A stretch of 64,000 nt of DNA, from positions 1 through 64,000 of the forward strand of contig NZ_QKQV01000014.1 of assembly GCF_003233725.1 (NCBI RefSeq), written 5' to 3'. The DNA comes from Mesonia sp. K7 (GTDB lineage Bacteria; Bacteroidota; Bacteroidia; Flavobacteriales; Flavobacteriaceae). Both the position numbers and the translations under genes were made by a program. Below are positions 61,240 to 64,000 of this stretch, in pieces (the first letter of the stretch is position 1; each line of letters begins with the position of its first letter). Below the pieces are notes generated by a model. The model made no database searches. It was not told where the DNA came from and saw only the letters and a program-made list of their open reading frames with translations.

Positions 61240-61905
61240 ATGTTAAAAAAATACACCCTTTTTTTCTTATTTCAAGCTTGCGTATACTCATTTTATGCTC
61301 AAACGCATTTTGCAACTTATGAGGTCTCTTTTGAATTAAAAAAATTAAATGATAGCATCATACCTTTAGCAAGTATTAATCAGTTGCTTAACGAACAAAC
61401 CAATATGAAATTAAAATTGGTGTACAATGATAAATTTTCAAGACAAAGTTTTGCTGACGAAAGTTCAACAGAAAGTCCCATAAAATCAGTTGGAGGAGAT
61501 GCTTCAATAATTGATAAAAGGAATAATATAAAATATATTTTTAAAAATTCTGAGATTCTAAAAAGTATGCAAAATGATAGTGATGTCTATGTGATGATAG
61601 AAGACAAAGACTCTCTTATAGAGGCCAAAACTTATCGATCATTAAAATTAATTAAAATTGTTCAAGGCGAATTGGAAACAAAAGAGCGGTTATTGCATTT
61701 TTTGCTTGACAAAGAGTTGCCAAAAGAACTCAATCCTTACAATCATTTACCAGAGAAATTAAAAATTTATGGAGGTGTTTATCAAGTAACGATGATCAAT
61801 GAAAATCAAAATCAAACATTAACACTTATATCAACAGGGCAAGGTTTTGATAGAGAATTTGAGGAAGAGGTTGATAAAATAACAACCTATAGGAATAAAA
61901 ACTAA
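61240..61905 (+). CDS. secreted protein of unknown function, perhaps GLPGLI-like
   Basis: This 221-residue protein has a signal peptide (about 1-20, ending SFYAQ). The mature N-terminus (ATYEVSFELKKL) and the C-terminal YGGVYQVTMINENQNQTLTLIS stretch loosely resemble the GLPGLI family of flavobacterial secreted proteins, but the key GLPGLI motif itself is altered, so this is tentative. No enzymatic motif is visible. It converges on the DUF6048 gene, sharing four bases with it at the 3' ends. Confidence 0.55.
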   Translation: MLKKYTLFFLFQACVYSFYAQTHFATYEVSFELKKLNDSIIPLASINQLLNEQTNMKLKLVYNDKFSRQSFADESSTESPIKSVGGDASIIDKRNNIKYIFKNSEILKSMQNDSDVYVMIEDKDSLIEAKTYRSLKLIKIVQGELETKERLLHFLLDKELPKELNPYNHLPEKLKIYGGVYQVTMINENQNQTLTLISTGQGFDREFEEEVDKITTYRNKN

Positions 61906-62627
61906 TTCACTTTTCCAGCCTTAATCTTTTTCTCATTTTTGGTAATCGGAATCATATAAGAGAGCGCATAACCCCAACCCACACCAATGTTGCCATCACC
62001 ATAAGTCCGGTTAAACCCAGGAATGTATAAATTGGCATAATTTTCAGGTTCCTTTTCGGTCACCAAAAGTTTTAGCTGTACGTGAAGTGATAAAAATAGA
62101 TTGTTAAAGATTTCGGTTTTTAAACCTACTTGTAATTCAGCCCAACTTGCTGTGAGCCCAGAGAACTCTTGCGCCTGGTTTCTAATGTCTGTTTCAAAGT
62201 ATTTATCAGTGGTATAAATGGCATACCGATCAAGCTCGTGCGAAAAAGTGGAAAACCCGTAGCGTAAACCCACAAAAATCTCGTTTTGCATGTTTAACCA
62301 ATTTTCGTAAGTATTGTAATTGGCTCCCAGTTTGATGTAGTTTCCACTGGTTTTTCCATCAAGGTATGGTTCGGTATAACTCATATCGTCGTATCCCAAT
62401 TCCGCCGCAGCGTATAATCTTTTTTTGATGCGATAATCGGCAATAATTTCTAATCCGGTATAATTTTCATCAAAAACACTTCTCAGTGGTTTACTGATAT
62501 CAACTCCAATTCGAATGCCATATTTCTCCTGAATCGTAATCGAATCGTTTGCGGTTTTACTTTGGGAAAAGCCTTGCCAAGCCAACAAAACACTAAAAAT
62601 AAATATAAATATGTGTCGTATTTTCAT
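61902..62627 (-). CDS. DUF6048 outer-membrane barrel-like protein
   Basis: This 241-residue protein has a signal peptide (about 1-21, WQGFSQ) and alternating strands with aromatic girdle residues, ending in GWGYALSYMIPITK, as in small outer-membrane beta-barrels. The gene order DUF6048-DUF6452-rlmD is, from memory, recurrent in Flavobacteria. I choose ATG 62627; a TTG at 62630 would add one Met. Its first 35 bases overlap the end of the DUF6452 gene, so translation is likely coupled. Confidence 0.75.
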   Translation of the reverse strand: MKIRHIFIFIFSVLLAWQGFSQSKTANDSITIQEKYGIRIGVDISKPLRSVFDENYTGLEIIADYRIKKRLYAAAELGYDDMSYTEPYLDGKTSGNYIKLGANYNTYENWLNMQNEIFVGLRYGFSTFSHELDRYAIYTTDKYFETDIRNQAQEFSGLTASWAELQVGLKTEIFNNLFLSLHVQLKLLVTEKEPENYANLYIPGFNRTYGDGNIGVGWGYALSYMIPITKNEKKIKAGKVN

Positions 62628-63108
62628 CAATTACATCGTTAGGTTGTTGCTCTTCTATCGTTTTTATCCAATTCTCTACCGGGTTTGCCTGATCTACTTG
62701 TGCGTCGAGTCCTAAAAATTCGGTTTTATAACCACAAGCACGACTTACGAATTTGTCGTTTACCCCGTACGTAAAACTCACTTGATCTGTATTTTCAGAA
62801 ATTTCACCGTCGTTGATAAACTGGTTAATCACCAAATTATAATCCGTAAAGTTTTGATCTGTCCTTAAAGGAATTTTTGCAATAGTGTCGTTAATAGCAG
62901 TTTCATAATAATAACTAATATTTCCGTTGTCAGTTACTTCATAAGCATTAAAATTGGGGGCGATTTTGGCTTCGGTGATGTTATTGATATCAAAAAACTG
63001 AATCACCAAATGCGGAGTTGTAGGTGTAGCTTCAGAACAGATATCGTCTTTCTGACAAGCAGAAAACCCAATCAGCAAAAGAAGGAAGTAGAAAAATTTA
63101 TGACTCAT
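62593..63108 (-). CDS. DUF6452 lipoprotein
   Basis: This 171-residue protein has lipobox FSAC (Cys18) followed by an acidic start (QKDDICSEATPTTPHLVIQFFD), a beta-rich middle and a conserved ACGYKTEFLGL segment (Cys in mid-protein) before the C-terminal NVIDENTTHIYIYF-like strand. It matches the DUF6452 group found next to DUF6048 and rlmD in Flavobacteria. Function unknown; the pair may act together at the outer membrane. Confidence 0.75.
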   Translation of the reverse strand: MSHKFFYFLLLLIGFSACQKDDICSEATPTTPHLVIQFFDINNITEAKIAPNFNAYEVTDNGNISYYYETAINDTIAKIPLRTDQNFTDYNLVINQFINDGEISENTDQVSFTYGVNDKFVSRACGYKTEFLGLDAQVDQANPVENWIKTIEEQQPNDVIDENTTHIYIYF

Positions 63109-63114
63109 ATAATG

Positions 63115-64000
63115 CTATCTTAATTCTAGACAAACCACATTCTCGATGTGATGCGTCTGCGGAAACATATCTACCGCTTGTGATTTGGTAATTTTATAAT
63201 GCTCTTTCATCATTGCCAAATCTCGTGCCTGTGTTGCCGAATTGCAACTTACATAAACAATTCGTTGGGGTAAGATACGTAATATTTGAGCAACTACATC
63301 TTTATGCATCCCATCTCTTGGCGGATCGGTAATGATCACATCGGGTTTTCCGTTGGCTTCAATAAAATCTTGGGTAAACACATTTTTCATATCGCCAGCA
63401 TAAAAAACGGTATTCTCTATCTGGTTGTTTCTGGCGTTTTCTTTGGCATCTTCAATCGCTTCAGGAACGGCTTCTACACCCACTACTTTCTGCGCTTTTT
63501 GAGCCACGAATTGAGCAATCGTTCCCGTCCCGGTATATAAATCATACACAATTTCATCACCTTTTAAATTGGCAAAATCTCGGGTGATTTTATATAACTC
63601 GTAGGCTTGCTTAGAATTGGTTTGGTAAAAAGACTTGGCGTTGATTTTAAATTGCAAGCCCTCCATTTCTTCCATAATATAATCGCTTCCGCGGAAACAG
63701 ACCACTTCTTGATCGTAAATTGTGTCATTCCCTTTGGTGTTGATCACATATTGCAACGAAGTAATCTCCGGAAATGTGTCGGCAATATGGTGGAGCAGTT
63801 TTTCTCGGGCAATTTTGTCGTCTTCATAAAACTGAACCAATACCATGATTTGCCCAGTAGAAGCAATACGAATCATCAAGGTACGCAGCAAACCTTCTTG
63901 TTTTTTCATATCGAAAAAAGAAAGCTTGTTGGCTTTCGCATAAGCTTTTACTTCATCTCTAATGGCATTACTCGGGTCTTCTTGAAGGTGACATTTGTGA
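63115..64000 (-). CDS. rlmD: 23S rRNA (uracil-5-)-methyltransferase RlmD, 5' end outside the window
   Basis: This TrmA/RlmD-family enzyme makes 5-methyluridine in 23S rRNA. The frame stays open to the window edge, with HKCHLQEDPSNAIRD upstream of the internal methionine at 63909, so the gene is cut and its N-terminal TRAM and iron-sulfur parts are missing. The catalytic region is present: LYTGTGTIAQF (SAM motif), ITDPPRDGMH and the nucleophilic cysteine in VYVSCNSATQA, ending at HIENVVCLEL. It lies 6 bases upstream of the DUF6452 gene. Confidence 0.92.
   Translation of the reverse strand, partial: HKCHLQEDPSNAIRDEVKAYAKANKLSFFDMKKQEGLLRTLMIRIASTGQIMVLVQFYEDDKIAREKLLHHIADTFPEITSLQYVINTKGNDTIYDQEVVCFRGSDYIMEEMEGLQFKINAKSFYQTNSKQAYELYKITRDFANLKGDEIVYDLYTGTGTIAQFVAQKAQKVVGVEAVPEAIEDAKENARNNQIENTVFYAGDMKNVFTQDFIEANGKPDVIITDPPRDGMHKDVVAQILRILPQRIVYVSCNSATQARDLAMMKEHYKITKSQAVDMFPQTHHIENVVCLELR

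Noticed and set aside
1-64000. Prophage, insertion sequence or defence island
   Set aside because: No transposase, integrase, phage structural gene, toxin-antitoxin, restriction or CRISPR gene was seen on either strand; DUF4268 and DinB-like genes alone are not evidence of one.

Overview
The window looks like a chromosomal segment of a marine-type member of the Flavobacteriaceae (Bacteroidetes). The DNA is AT-rich. Secreted proteins end their signal peptides in Phe/Tyr-x-Gln, one protein has a type IX secretion (T9SS) tail, and SusC-type carboxypeptidase-regulatory and plug modules occur. Shine-Dalgarno sites are not evident, and many genes are preceded by the Bacteroidetes -7 box TAnnTTTG or its one-mismatch form TAnnTTTA. 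Most genes are housekeeping. I see no prophage, insertion sequence, CRISPR array or recognisable defence cluster.

Layout. 1-70: 3' end of a 5S rRNA gene and its terminator, so an rRNA operon lies just to the left. 137-3108: a sugar aminotransferase, a nitroreductase, a hydratase-like enzyme and a DUF456 membrane protein. 3239-5231: a BlaI/BlaR1-type regulatory pair with a clear operator-promoter; the M56 protease carries a TonB-like tail. 5318-7440: small secreted proteins, ruvC and a glutathione peroxidase. 7493-13719 (minus): S10 and M3 peptidases and a tandem pair of related secreted proteins. 13773-17257: purK-purE, divergent from adk-obgE. 17336-24378: a DUF4136 lipoprotein and a 2170-residue alpha-2-macroglobulin with a SusC-like plug inserted before the A2M domain.

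24456-30736: mpl, radC, a deacetylase-like protein without its catalytic residues, a HAD phosphatase, dodecin, DoxX and tRNA-Pro(GGG). 30791-37041: a glycosyltransferase, a Cys-cluster/CarboxypepD membrane protein, a Bcr/CflA transporter, a PQQ sugar dehydrogenase with its own cytochrome c, and an SRPBCC-DinB fusion. 37313-43227: a persulfide dioxygenase/rhodanese protein and a three-gene acyl-CoA carboxylase operon (carrier, biotin carboxylase, carboxyltransferase).

43381-47235: a DUF4168 protein, then a PID-CTERM mini-protein next to a large T9SS lamin-tail protein. 47416-54930: msrB-msrA, a threonylcarbamoyl-AMP synthase, acs, tryptophan 2,3-dioxygenase and trxB. 55072-57335: a membrane-anchored TPR-LytTR regulator followed by an orphan LuxR-type HTH protein with a structured promoter region. 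57351-64000: a ZIP transporter, methyltransferases, a small membrane protein/HTH operon with an operator array, and DUF6048-DUF6452-rlmD, the last cut by the window end.

The most interesting signals are the macroglobulin/plug chimera, the operator array at 60471-60550, the LytTR-LuxR intergenic region, the deacetylase-like pseudoenzyme, a four-copy dispersed intergenic repeat, and a 7-bp tandem repeat that starts at the purK stop codon.
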